A DNA stretch of 64,000 nucleotides from positions 32,354 through 96,353 of the forward strand of contig JALQPE010000250.1 of assembly GCA_030407315.1 (NCBI GenBank), in the 5' to 3' direction. This stretch comes from Asparagopsis taxiformis. Its lineage: Eukaryota; Rhodophyta; Florideophyceae; Bonnemaisoniales; Bonnemaisoniaceae. Shown here in pieces: positions 33,800-42,768 of this stretch. The first letter of the stretch is position 1, and each line of letters starts with the position of its first letter. Made by a program: the position numbers and the translations under genes. Below the pieces are notes generated by a model. It had not been told where the DNA came from and ran no database searches. It was given only the letters and a program-made list of their open reading frames with translations.

Positions 33800-33820
33800 C
33801 TCGACCTAGAATCTTGACCA
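33799..33820 (+). other. Candidate tRNA primer-binding site
   Basis: TGGTCTCTCGACCTAGAATC. Its complement reads as a normal tRNA 3' end: the last part of a T loop (ATT), a 5-base T-stem strand (CTAGG), a 7-base acceptor strand (TCGAGAG), discriminator A and CCA. It lies right after the LTR-like edge, and the same sequence adjoins the copy at 12.13 kb. Confidence 0.5.
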
Positions 33821-33839
33821 AGTTCATCTGATACTCAAG

Positions 33840-34301
33840 ATGGTTCCGCCCAAGGCCGTAACGTCGAAAGCCTCGACACGAGCAGGATCTGCTGTCGGTT
33901 CGACGACTGGAAAACTGGAAGCTCGGAACGATGCTTTGGGATCCGCGGCTGTACCAGCCCGTAGTCCAGAACTAGCCACAATGGCGAAGTGTCATGAGAT
34001 GAACGAGAACCTTCGCGATGAAGTTCTGGAGATGTTTGCTTCTGAATTTGAAAAGCTGAACCAGGAACTGGAAGCAATTCGGAGTAATTCCTTTGCGGTC
34101 ATCAACGAGCTGGCCGGTCGCCTTACCGTTCTCGAAGCCCGCAAGCCAGGCAGTGATGCCAACAAAGACATACGTGAGCTCCGACAAGATGTCAACCAAC
34201 TCCTCGAAGGTCGTAACAACCTTGCCCAAGAAATGGACATGCGGTTCACTCGTGTTTCGTCTGTGTTTTCGGATGTGGACGCGGACGTCCAGTCTCTCTA
34301 G
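33840..34301 (+). CDS. Gag-like coiled-coil ORF fragment
   Basis: 153 codons from an ATG about 20 bp after the candidate primer-binding site. It has a low-complexity N-terminus followed by a long heptad-repeat coiled coil (MFASEFEKLNQELEAI, DIRELRQDVNQLLEGRNNL). Position and coiled coil suggest the start of an LTR-retrotransposon Gag. No zinc knuckle, protease, RT or integrase follows, so the element is truncated or a non-autonomous derivative. Confidence 0.4.
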   Translation: MVPPKAVTSKASTRAGSAVGSTTGKLEARNDALGSAAVPARSPELATMAKCHEMNENLRDEVLEMFASEFEKLNQELEAIRSNSFAVINELAGRLTVLEARKPGSDANKDIRELRQDVNQLLEGRNNLAQEMDMRFTRVSSVFSDVDADVQSL

Positions 34302-34339
34302 TACGGGTCCTAGTCGGCCCCGAGATTTACTAGAACAAA

Positions 34340-34392
34340 TGAACGTCCGCGTCCAAAAAATAATAAAAAATTTTTGGATGCGGACGTCCACT
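34340..34392. repeat. Long AT-core hairpin flanked by GGACGTCC-type ends
   Basis: AACGTCCGCGTCCAAAAAA on the left pairs with TTTTTGGATGCGGACGTC on the right across a short AT loop, allowing one or two mismatches. It sits between the Gag-like stop and the 43-bp tandem array, whose units end in a similar GACATCCA. Confidence 0.55.
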
Positions 34393-34567
34393 TTCTCTAG
34401 TACATATGGCGGAATACTAGGGCCCGACATCCACTTTCTCTAGTACATATGGCGGAATACTAGGACCCGACATCCACTTTCTCTAGTACATATGGCGGAA
34501 TACTAGGACCCGACATCCACTTTCTCTAGTACATATGGCGGAATACTAGGACCCGACATCCAGTATA
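34385..34567 (+). repeat. Tandem array, 43-bp unit, about four copies
   Basis: TAGTACATATGGCGGAATAC recurs at 34398, 34441, 34484 and 34527, exactly 43 bp apart and nearly identical. The copies are contiguous without unique spacers, so this is a minisatellite and not a CRISPR. Confidence 0.9.
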
Positions 34568-34683
34568 CAATATATCAGCGAAAACCGGGAGGGAAGAAAT
34601 TACAGCGGATGGTAAATTCAGGGCCCATATCGGACCGTATTTTATTCTCTCATTTAGGAAACTGCTCGTATACAATACGTCTC

Positions 34684-34832
34684 TCTAGAATAGGGAATAC
34701 ATATCTGGTCAGAATAGGAAATAAATACCCGGTTAGAATAGGAAATACGTATCCAGCCAGAATACGGAATATGTATCCAGCCAGAATACGAAATACGTAT
34801 CCAGCCAGAATACAAAATACCTGTCAGCATAT
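34684..34832 (+). repeat. Tandem array, about 24-bp unit
   Basis: About six imperfect units of the type CCAGCCAGAATACGAAATAC. The left units have diverged more than the right ones. Confidence 0.8.
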
Positions 34833-35109
34833 CGTCGATCACCCATCTCCCTCAATATCGCGTTCTCCCTACCATCCGAACGCCATGCACCACCATCCGC
34901 ACATACTTCAAGAACCCTCACGACCTAGATTACAAAAATCCGCTCCTTCCCAATTCCATCCCCGCTTTCCTCGACACCACCCCAGCCCATTAAATCATCA
35001 AGACATCAAACATGAACATGGTCAGCAAAATCTTACACCACTTGAAACCACTCTCACTTCTATCGTATGCCCCAAAATATACACATACCAGAAACACCTC
35101 ACAGCTTCA

Positions 35110-36120
35110 TTCCCCATCTTCCTACATCCCTTCTTCACTCTCCTTCAGTCCTGCCGTTCCTGCTTCACCACTCCTGCATCACATACAAAACATCAACGCC
35201 AACAGTCAGATTCAAAAGCAACGCTTACCACGACAGATATCCTAGAAACTCCCTTACTTACCTCTCCGAGAGGATGAGTGAATCATCCATCCTACACAAA
35301 ATACAAACCATGATCCAAAAACCTTCCAATGAATAATCAAAGTCAGCAGTCCATATCTTCGCAAAACAAGTCTTGGTGCTCAGTGAAACTTACCTTCTGT
35401 CATCAACATTCCTGCACCATCTACACAACATCGGAATCAACCACAACAGTCAGACCCAAAACCAACCTTCCCTCGCTGCTTACTTTCAAAACTCGCACAC
35501 TTACTTTACCTGTTCCATCCTGCACACAATAAAAACCATAAATTACGTAATCGTGTAGCCAAGAAAAGTAGTCAGCATTCCGCATCTTCGCACAACCGGT
35601 CTGGGCGCCCAATGTGACTTACCTTCCGTCATCAGTATTCCTCCATCACCTACGCAACATCAGATTCAATCGCAACAGTCAGATTGAAAACCAACGTTTC
35701 CCTCGCTACATACCCTGAGAACTCGCAAATGTACCTCTCATCCATCCTACACACAATACAAACCATGATCCAAAAACCTTGCAATGAACAATAATCATAG
35801 TCAGCAGTCCATATCTTCGCAAAGCACATCTTGGCACTCAATGAAACTTACCTTCCGTCATCAACATTCCTGCATCATCTACACAACATCGGAATCAACC
35901 ACAACAGTCAGACTCAAAACCAACCTTCCCTCACAGCATACTTTCAAAACTTCACGTACCTCTCTTCCATCCTCCGCTCAATACACACCATCAGTCAACA
36001 GGCTTCCCATGAAAAATATCGCATTAACGGAAATAGTCAGACTCAAAACCCACGCTTCCCTCAATGCATACCCTCAAGATTCGCGCACGTACCTTCGTCC
36101 ATCCTCTACACTAAACAAAG
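35110..36120 (+). repeat. Tandem array, 229-bp unit, upstream of element-2 transposase
   Basis: AGTCAGCAGTCC/AGTCAGCATTCC recurs at 35341, 35570 and 35799, exactly 229 bp apart. A diverged unit precedes them (about 35110) and a partial one follows (about 35993). Each contains an ACAGTCAGATTCAAAA-type block. Such subterminal arrays are common transposase-binding regions in large DNA transposons, and this may be the left end of element 2. Confidence 0.8.
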
Positions 36121-36717
36121 CAAAGGCGGTCAAAGAATCCCAGTCGGTGATGAGGGCGGAGTGGAGCCTGCGGCGTCGACCGGACAGCTTTCTGCGTCCG
36201 CTTAAGTCTTGCTGTGCATACTCGAAATCATCGCCGGCAGTGAGATTGCGTATGGCCCAAGCCATGGTCTCTGATTCCCCGGACAATGAGATCCGGATCG
36301 AGAACAACAAATATAAACATATAATCATATATATGAGAATCCATTTGCTTTCCTTACATGATCCGTGGCATATCCGCTGTAAAGCACATTCAGATTCCAC
36401 GAAGTTCGGAAATAAAAAAGTTTATTATTACAAATGAATTAATTGAAAATTCATCTCCCAGGGTGGTCGTTCGTCCTTCCATGCACACGTTGCCAGCACG
36501 CAATGTGATGTAACAGTTGGAAATGATTGAACTCTCGGTTAAATTCCACCGTTGGGATGTCAGCTGGAGTGAGCAAAAAACTACTACCCACAAAACTACG
36601 AACGAACACGTTACATTCCAAGTCTCGAAAGCACCACAAAAATAAAATTGGTCGCATCTGGACGGCACAGTCTCCCCTGTTCAGCTCGCAATCCTCCCTT
36701 TTGCGTCAAAACTCGAC
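36121..36717. other. Intergenic region before the element-2 transposase
   Basis: No gene supported. It should contain the transposase promoter; no clear motif was found. Confidence 0.35.
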
Positions 36718-39700
36718 ATGGAATGCAAGTATGAAGGGTGCTTCTACTACTGCGTAGATGCTTATGCGCTCGCGCTGCATGAGCGAACGTGTCGCTACCG
36801 TTTCAACCCCTCTCCCCAACATTTCAACAACGCTCGTGTCCCTGCCGTCACCCATGAGCCTGCTCGAAACGGCGACCATGATTCCCCGCAACCCAGCTCC
36901 CCAGACCCAGAATCTGGTCGTGCTTCCTCCAGCGACTCACCCTGTGACGCTCCACTGCCACCAACCTCAACCCCCTCCCGCGCAGACCTCCTCGTGCAAT
37001 CCCTCGCCGCCAGTCTCACAACCCTCGAGTACAAGGCCGGCGCTGGCCGCGTGAGCGAAGTCATCACCATCCTACAAGACCCCGCATTCTCCCTAGAAAA
37101 GTTCAACAGCGCCGTTCGCACCGTAGAAGAATGTCGCCACGTTACCGCTTCCATGGTCGAAACACATTTCCGCACCGAAGGTTACAAGAGCCACATCATT
37201 CCAGACAAAACTGGTAAGTACTCGGCACAGCTGTACCTCCGCGACCCAGTCGACATGCTCCGCAGGCAGTTAGCACTGGCTAACGACCAAAATACTCTCT
37301 TCCACCCCTCCCCACAGACCGCCCCAGACGGCACCGCAATATTTTCTCATCCCCTACACACAGAATTCCCGAAAACGCTGCACCAGGTTACTAGACAGCG
37401 CGTGCAGCTCTCGGAAGATCCACAGGTCGTATGGGCAGAGGAAAATGATCCCACCGCTTCCTCCTTTGCCGGCCTCCTCCAAGTGTACTCCGACAAGAGC
37501 AGCACAAGCCTCAAGAGCTCCGCAATCGTCGCATACCCCATACACGTCACACTGCTCAACTTCTCCGCCCCCCTCCGTCGCCACTGCATCCGTACCGGCC
37601 TCACCATCGCCGGGTATCTTCCGTACATTGTTAACCCTTCGTCCAACGCCTTGTTCGGTGATGAAATGCCGACAACCTCTAGTTCTGCTAGTCGCGCTCG
37701 CAAAATTGATATTCTTCATAAAGCACTCGAAAAAGTGTTTTCGTCCCTATCCACCGCGTTCTCTTCCGGGTTCCCCTGCACATACTCCACTGCAACTGCC
37801 CGCCAATGCTTTCCCATCCTAGCCAATTATTGCTGCGACTTTCCAGAGGCCAAAGAGCTGTCATGCACTCGCAACAGCACTACCACCACACATCCCTGCC
37901 ACCGCTGCTACATCCCCGCCACTCAACTTGAATCCAGCGCGCCACACCAGCCCCGCTCCCTCGATGATACACGCTCTGCACGCCAAGAGAGCGCTCAGGA
38001 GCATACAACTGCTCCGCTCGAAGCTCTCTCCCTCCTCGAACAACACTCTGTCCTCGAATCGACCGCTCTTTTACCCACCAACAGTCCGCTAGACCCCTAC
38101 AACATTTTCTCCTTCGAGCCTCTGCACAATCTCCACCTCGGCATCTCAAAGCTCATCAAACAGTGCATTGTCCACCGCCTCAGCTCCCCAGACCTCACCA
38201 CCACTGCCTCCCATTCCGGGACACCTCGCACCTTCAAGAAGGTGAAAAAATCCATCCTCGCCGGCTCAAACAGCATTCTGTCCGCTATCGAACGCGACTA
38301 CTACATCACCGGTCTTCATGTCGACTTCTCCAAGGGTGAGAAGGGCACCAATTTGAACGGCCTCTTCACGGAGGACGGCATACGCGGCATGCTCGCAGCC
38401 AAAGACTATCACCATGTCGACATGGTGTTCCCTTTCATCGCAGCATTCATTGACACATGCTGTGACGAAGTAGATACAGCCCCCCTCACTTCCATCTGCA
38501 CGCAATACTCTGACCTCGTCGCATGGGTCATGAAACGCGGTCGCATCAAGCACTGGACTGCCGCCGAACTAGAAAGCCTCCAGAACTCCATTTCCTATTT
38601 CAAACAATCAATGCTCTCCACCCTCGGCCCATTCCACACCACAGGTCTCAAAACTTTCAAGTTCCATCTTCTAGACCATCTTCCCGGTGACTTGCAGAGA
38701 TATGGCGCCCTGGAACACATTGATGCAGGCCCCTACGAACACTCGCATCTTCTGTTCAAACAGAGTTATAGGAAAACCTCTCGAAGGCGCTCCACAGCCA
38801 TGGAAGAGACTATTCGCCACATGGAATTCTCCTTGGCCACTCCAACTGGTCATACCCCATCGAACACATTGGGAAACGCACGCATGATATCGCCCACAGA
38901 CGGTGCAGTACTCGTTCGCGACGGATTCACCGTTGCACTGCACGACTTTGCCTCCCTGCTGCCCGATGCAACCCTCCTCGTTGCAGATATCGACGGACAG
39001 CCCGATCCTGCCACTCTTTTGCCGCTGCACAACTCCTCGTTCCCGTCTGGCACCATAACGCTATTCCAGCAACTCGGTGACACAGCTGCACAAGCGTTCC
39101 TCACCCTCGCTAGACTGCGCGCCACGGCAGAAGGCCCTCCAATACATGACATGGACATTTCCGTCACCGTGGTAAAGTCCGCCTACGTCATGGGAGGGTA
39201 CGTCCCAGATGCCGACGACTTTGACCCGCACAGTGGCATGCTTCGCCCCACAAACGTGTCGAGGCACAAGCAGCAGCGCGTCTTTGCAACTTCATCGTTC
39301 GGCCCCGCAAAGAGATCGCAGTACTCCTTTGTCGTCATCTCCGGAACTGCCGATGACTACAGAACCATATGGGTAGGGCGCGTCCTGGCACTGGTACGCC
39401 TGCAGTCTCCAAACCTGTTTCAACCTGTAGAACTCGCTTTCGTTCAGTATATGACCTGCTTTGCCCCAAAAACCGCTGTGGAAAAATCACTTGGGTGCAT
39501 TTGTTTAAAGTGGTCCACATGGGACCCGGACAACGGATCCGTTGACAGCAATGACACTGCATCCCACAGTGCAGGTGGTCCTTGGTTTGACCTCATTCCT
39601 GCATCTACTATATCTGGCACCGTGCACATCGTACGAAGTAACTTTCCAGTCAAGCCATTTACGAAACAAATGCACTGGTCGGACCACCGTTTCTATCTCA

Positions 39701-39756
39701 ACCGCTTCTACACCAACACTGATTACCAATTCACAGATGATAATGAAGAAGAATAA
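36718..39756 (+). CDS. CxxC-type DDE transposase of element 2 (Plavaka/KDZ/TNP2-like)
   Basis: A complete 1012-aa frame from ATG. A C2H2-like finger starts the protein (MECKYEGCFYYC and HERTC). The catalytic plan matches the element-1 enzyme: D in CCDFPEAKELSC (about 374) followed by HPCHRCYI, then FEPLHNLHLGISKLIK (about 464-479), then the Glu of GPYEHSHLLFKQSYRKT (about 672), preceded by KFHLLDHLPGDLQRYG. A late segment (IWVGRVLALVRLQ, PVELAFVQYM, about 885-915) looks like the BAH/Tudor-like tail often seen in such transposases. It is intact and GC-rich, unlike the element-1 copy. It converges on the four-ORF string, whose stop is 78 bp away. Confidence 0.8.
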   Translation: MECKYEGCFYYCVDAYALALHERTCRYRFNPSPQHFNNARVPAVTHEPARNGDHDSPQPSSPDPESGRASSSDSPCDAPLPPTSTPSRADLLVQSLAASLTTLEYKAGAGRVSEVITILQDPAFSLEKFNSAVRTVEECRHVTASMVETHFRTEGYKSHIIPDKTGKYSAQLYLRDPVDMLRRQLALANDQNTLFHPSPQTAPDGTAIFSHPLHTEFPKTLHQVTRQRVQLSEDPQVVWAEENDPTASSFAGLLQVYSDKSSTSLKSSAIVAYPIHVTLLNFSAPLRRHCIRTGLTIAGYLPYIVNPSSNALFGDEMPTTSSSASRARKIDILHKALEKVFSSLSTAFSSGFPCTYSTATARQCFPILANYCCDFPEAKELSCTRNSTTTTHPCHRCYIPATQLESSAPHQPRSLDDTRSARQESAQEHTTAPLEALSLLEQHSVLESTALLPTNSPLDPYNIFSFEPLHNLHLGISKLIKQCIVHRLSSPDLTTTASHSGTPRTFKKVKKSILAGSNSILSAIERDYYITGLHVDFSKGEKGTNLNGLFTEDGIRGMLAAKDYHHVDMVFPFIAAFIDTCCDEVDTAPLTSICTQYSDLVAWVMKRGRIKHWTAAELESLQNSISYFKQSMLSTLGPFHTTGLKTFKFHLLDHLPGDLQRYGALEHIDAGPYEHSHLLFKQSYRKTSRRRSTAMEETIRHMEFSLATPTGHTPSNTLGNARMISPTDGAVLVRDGFTVALHDFASLLPDATLLVADIDGQPDPATLLPLHNSSFPSGTITLFQQLGDTAAQAFLTLARLRATAEGPPIHDMDISVTVVKSAYVMGGYVPDADDFDPHSGMLRPTNVSRHKQQRVFATSSFGPAKRSQYSFVVISGTADDYRTIWVGRVLALVRLQSPNLFQPVELAFVQYMTCFAPKTAVEKSLGCICLKWSTWDPDNGSVDSNDTASHSAGGPWFDLIPASTISGTVHIVRSNFPVKPFTKQMHWSDHRFYLNRFYTNTDYQFTDDNEEE

Positions 39757-39833
39757 ATCTAAATCGCAGCACTCTATTGATAATGTACTACATGATAAGC
39801 CTTCTAGTCAACGTCACATTTACTGCACTAATT

Positions 39834-40439
39834 TCAACCATCCTCCATTACGCCAAAACTGTTATCAGCAGTTGCTGCATGGCGCCGCTCCATGCCCCCA
39901 TACTGTGGGGCATTGATTTCTACATTCAGGTTTGCACTCAGGTGTCCAGCATATGGGTCAACGACGAAAAGTTCTGCGCCAATTAGTCCTTGCGCAATCA
40001 CACAATCCATTACAGCACCGAGGTTTGACGTAATATGCGATTGAATCCAATCCTCGGACACTAGAACAAGTGATGAGCAGCGGTTTACATCATCAACGAC
40101 ATGAACAATTCCAGACCCCTCTCCGCTTTGCCACACTTCAACAGCCTCTCTCGTCACAGTACGGCTTGCAAACACATGCCGTGACTGTGCACTAGTCCGC
40201 TGTTCGCTCTCGACAACGTCCGTTTCTTCCCTTGCTTGCGAGCCTTGGAGACAAGACATGCAGTACACCACCATACCAACTAATTGCTGAAAAGCTACCC
40301 CCACATATTGACTGTACCGCCTTGTAAACTCCTTCTGCCGTGCACCTCCTTTCCCCTTCGGTTCATCCAAACACTCCACAGTAGTCACTAGCCAAGCATC
40401 CAGGCGCGCCAGCGTTAGTATGCTCGTCTCTATGTCCAT
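39834..40439 (-). CDS. ORF D of the element-2 four-ORF string
   Basis: 201 codons starting MDIETSILTLARLDAW. Its ATG overlaps the stop of ORF C in a TAATG pentamer at 40437-40441. It is mainly helical with a cysteine-containing hydrophobic stretch, and no family is recognised. The stop-start overlap suggests translation after termination on the same mRNA. Alternatively it is a separate exon. Confidence 0.5.
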   Translation of the reverse strand: MDIETSILTLARLDAWLVTTVECLDEPKGKGGARQKEFTRRYSQYVGVAFQQLVGMVVYCMSCLQGSQAREETDVVESEQRTSAQSRHVFASRTVTREAVEVWQSGEGSGIVHVVDDVNRCSSLVLVSEDWIQSHITSNLGAVMDCVIAQGLIGAELFVVDPYAGHLSANLNVEINAPQYGGMERRHAATADNSFGVMEDG

Positions 40440-40714
40440 TACTTGTTCTGGTCGTATCGAATACCCCTGAAGATGTCCAGCACATTCACAGCTACTCGGT
40501 TGTTAAACCATGCATCACCATTCACTTCCATTTCGAAGCTGTCAGGAACCATGCCTTTGCTGTATCGCAGCTCTGAGAACGGTGCCGTTCGCCACCTCCC
40601 CATATCCAAATCACCGTTGCTTTCCCGTTTCAAAAGCTTCTCAGACGCTTCGCGCTTTTGATCCTCTCGCTCGTCCATCTCAGCTCGCGTCGTCAGCATC
40701 GTGCATCTAGACAT
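40439..40714 (-). CDS. ORF C of the element-2 four-ORF string
   Basis: 91 codons starting MSRCTMLTTRAEMDERE, charged and helical at the start. Its ATG overlaps the ORF B stop as TAATG (40712-40716), and its own stop overlaps the ORF D start in the same way. No family recognised. Confidence 0.5.
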   Translation of the reverse strand: MSRCTMLTTRAEMDEREDQKREASEKLLKRESNGDLDMGRWRTAPFSELRYSKGMVPDSFEMEVNGDAWFNNRVAVNVLDIFRGIRYDQNK

Positions 40715-41337
40715 TAATTTCGTGTACCCAGCGAACCGAACAATCTGTCCCTCGCATTACGCTTCCGTGCACTCATCACGTCGGACAGTTTCTGCGTCAC
40801 CTCCACTTTCAAGTCCTTGCTCCGCGCCACAGCCTCTTGACAGCACACACGCTGCTCCTCATCGGAAAACACATCACACCACGGAGTTTGACGCAGTACG
40901 TGTCGCACCAAGTCATTCAGCAGATCACTCTCGTCTCTGTACGAAGGTGTATACCACTGCAGATTCTTGATGATGTAGCCCGGAGGGGTAGCAATATATC
41001 CTACACCGTTTTCGCTCCAAAGTGTCCCTTCTACCGGCTCTACCTCGATGGTACGTCCAGTCCAACGTCTCTGCGTTTGTTCCGCTATAGGGTCCAGCTC
41101 CATAGTCTCGTTCTTGCACCACTTTGTCAGGTTTTCCTCAACCGCCCTAAGAACTCCAAGGTATTTCACAGGAATGGCTTTCTGTATTTTCGACTTACCG
41201 CCACCGTGATCACTGATTCTACCTGTTCTCGCAATTGCAGTAAGGCTGGCATTTTCCGCCTGCAGAGTTTTCACCTTAGCCTCCAACGCAACTATCTCCA
41301 TGGTGAGCGCCTTGTTTGCTATGTCCTGGCTAAACAC
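40714..41337 (-). CDS. ORF B of the element-2 four-ORF string (coiled coil)
   Basis: About 207 codons that begin without an ATG at VFSQDIANK, exactly where ORF A could shift -1 on AAAAAAG. Its heptads (MEIVALEAKVKTLQAEN) continue the coiled coil that ends ORF A in register, so A and B are probably one protein. The rest has an aromatic-rich middle (IATPPGYIIKNLQWYTP) and an Arg/Lys-rich end (MSARKRNARDRLFGSLG). No family recognised. Confidence 0.55.
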   Translation of the reverse strand: MFSQDIANKALTMEIVALEAKVKTLQAENASLTAIARTGRISDHGGGKSKIQKAIPVKYLGVLRAVEENLTKWCKNETMELDPIAEQTQRRWTGRTIEVEPVEGTLWSENGVGYIATPPGYIIKNLQWYTPSYRDESDLLNDLVRHVLRQTPWCDVFSDEEQRVCCQEAVARSKDLKVEVTQKLSDVMSARKRNARDRLFGSLGTRN

Positions 41338-42116
41338 TTTTTTTCCAGCTCCGCGATCTTCTTCTTCTGCGCATTGATGCGACTCGCCATTAAATCGATG
41401 GATTCCGGCGGATGCAACCTCTCTGCCCTCACCGTCCCCCCATCTCCCACGCTATCGGGATTATGATGTCCTCCATCGGCAATAGCCTGACGTCGTGGGG
41501 GCGTTACGCGCATATTTGGCACCAATGACAGTCTGTTGTGACGAGGCCCGCACTCCGGCTGCTCTCTCCCCTCAGTACCACCTGACCGCCGATGATAGTT
41601 GGCATCCTGTGAACGTTGCTCAGAAACAACATCCCTTGCCGCTATCCTCGGGTCCCTGACTGCATTACCTGCTGGGGCTGATGTACTCGGCATAGTTGGC
41701 GCAGTGGGGGTCACAGCCTCCAGTGTCTCGGGAACCCCCGGCTGGGACTCCGTCTGCAGCACCTCCGCATCTGCCAACCCGGGAGGAACTACCTTTGCCA
41801 TAGCACTCTGCCGCAATTCCAACATGTTTTGAGCCACTATCATGTCATCATCATGATGTTCACTGTCCCTGCGAGCACGCTTGCCTCGGTCAAGCCCCAT
41901 CTCTCTCCGCGCCGTTCCTCCTTCCTCACTTTCTCGCTGCGGATCCCCAGTTCTGCGCCGGTCCGTCTTGCGACTACCGGACCGCGGTTCAATGCTGCCG
42001 GTAGGCCCAGACCGCTTCTTCGCACGGGATTGTCGGGCACTCGATACAGCAGCTGCTGACCGGGTTTTCTGGAGGCCCGGAGGCTTTGGAGCTTTCTTCG
42101 CAATACGCGGCGGCAT
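41319..42116 (-). CDS. ORF A of the element-2 four-ORF string (basic nuclear-type protein)
   Basis: 265 codons from MPPRIAKKAPKPPG (ATG at 42116). It is very rich in Arg, Lys, Ser and Pro with nuclear-signal-like clusters (RQSRAKKRSG, RKTDRRRTGD), and ends in a coiled coil (RINAQKKKIAELEKK). The zero-frame stop comes nine codons after the slippery run. The start resembles MPLKRKGDQ of the element-1 coiled-coil protein, so the two may be homologous accessory proteins; this is weak inference. Confidence 0.55.
   Translation of the reverse strand: MPPRIAKKAPKPPGLQKTRSAAAVSSARQSRAKKRSGPTGSIEPRSGSRKTDRRRTGDPQRESEEGGTARREMGLDRGKRARRDSEHHDDDMIVAQNMLELRQSAMAKVVPPGLADAEVLQTESQPGVPETLEAVTPTAPTMPSTSAPAGNAVRDPRIAARDVVSEQRSQDANYHRRSGGTEGREQPECGPRHNRLSLVPNMRVTPPRRQAIADGGHHNPDSVGDGGTVRAERLHPPESIDLMASRINAQKKKIAELEKKCLART
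41338..41345 (-). promoter_or_regulatory. Candidate -1 ribosomal frameshift heptamer
   Basis: On the coding strand the codons are GAA AAA AAG TGT. The heptamer A AAA AAG is a canonical slippery sequence in the correct zero frame. Slipping back one base gives GTG TTT AGC, the first codons of ORF B. No downstream pseudoknot was verified. Confidence 0.4.
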
Positions 42117-42288
42117 AATGAAGCTTTCCCGAAGCGATGGAACGATCGAGTTGCACGAGATACAAAAAAGATTGCTGTATAGTGTCGGTAACCACAACGG
42201 TCTGCGATGAACGTCAGGTCAAGTACCGGAGAATACGTCAACAGTCCAGATTGTATACGGTAGGCAGTCATCAACAGTATTTAATGAG

Positions 42289-42584
42289 GTACAATTACAG
42301 CTGTCGAGCTAGGCCGCGAGCACCCCTATATCCGGAAGACGTCCTGATTTGAATTAAAATTTGGGCTATTCTCAAAAACATGCACATGTGAACATGTTTT
42401 TGAGATGGGGGTGTGCCGTACGGCACAATCGACCCGCTGAAATCGATGTTTTTTGCAATATTTTTTTCTGCCCTGAATTGTAGAATTTCTGGGCTGGACA
42501 GCAATGCAACTGAGCTGGACATCCACCGGGCGTCCATTTCAACTTGGTCGTGTATTTTGCATCTGCACGCATAACAGCATCCAA
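42289..42584 (-). repeat. Palindrome-bearing repeat, copy 1
   Basis: Full-length copy of an approximately 300-bp repeat, about 170 bp upstream of ORF A. It contains the perfect 14-bp palindrome GTGCCGTACGGCAC and an inverted pair CTCAAAAACATG/CATGTTTTTGAG separated by ten bases. Homology to copy 4 (opposite orientation) extends over the whole length, including the outer part (GACAGCTGTAATT). Confidence 0.85.
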
Positions 42585-42768
42585 GCAGTCAGGTTCACTG
42601 CTCGGACGAAGTGCACCTAGAGTGTGAACGATTGGTTTTGACAGGCGAGTACTGCCGAATAGGTTTCACCCTGGACTAATGGTGGCTGGACATGCTGCAT
42701 TATATGATATACTTCAACTCTGGAACGTAGCTTTATTTGTAGTCGAAATGAAAACATCTTTCGTGACC
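42585..42768. other. 3' flank of the methyltransferase-SET gene
   Basis: Short gap between repeat copy 1 and the methyltransferase stop. Nothing else seen. Confidence 0.4.

Noticed and set aside
34385..34567. CRISPR array
   Set aside because: The 43-bp units are directly joined with no unique spacers, and the window is eukaryotic.
36795..39653. Minus-strand ORFs inside the element-2 transposase
   Set aside because: They are antisense shadows of a GC-rich gene, with biased composition and no domains. The plus frame carries all conserved motifs.
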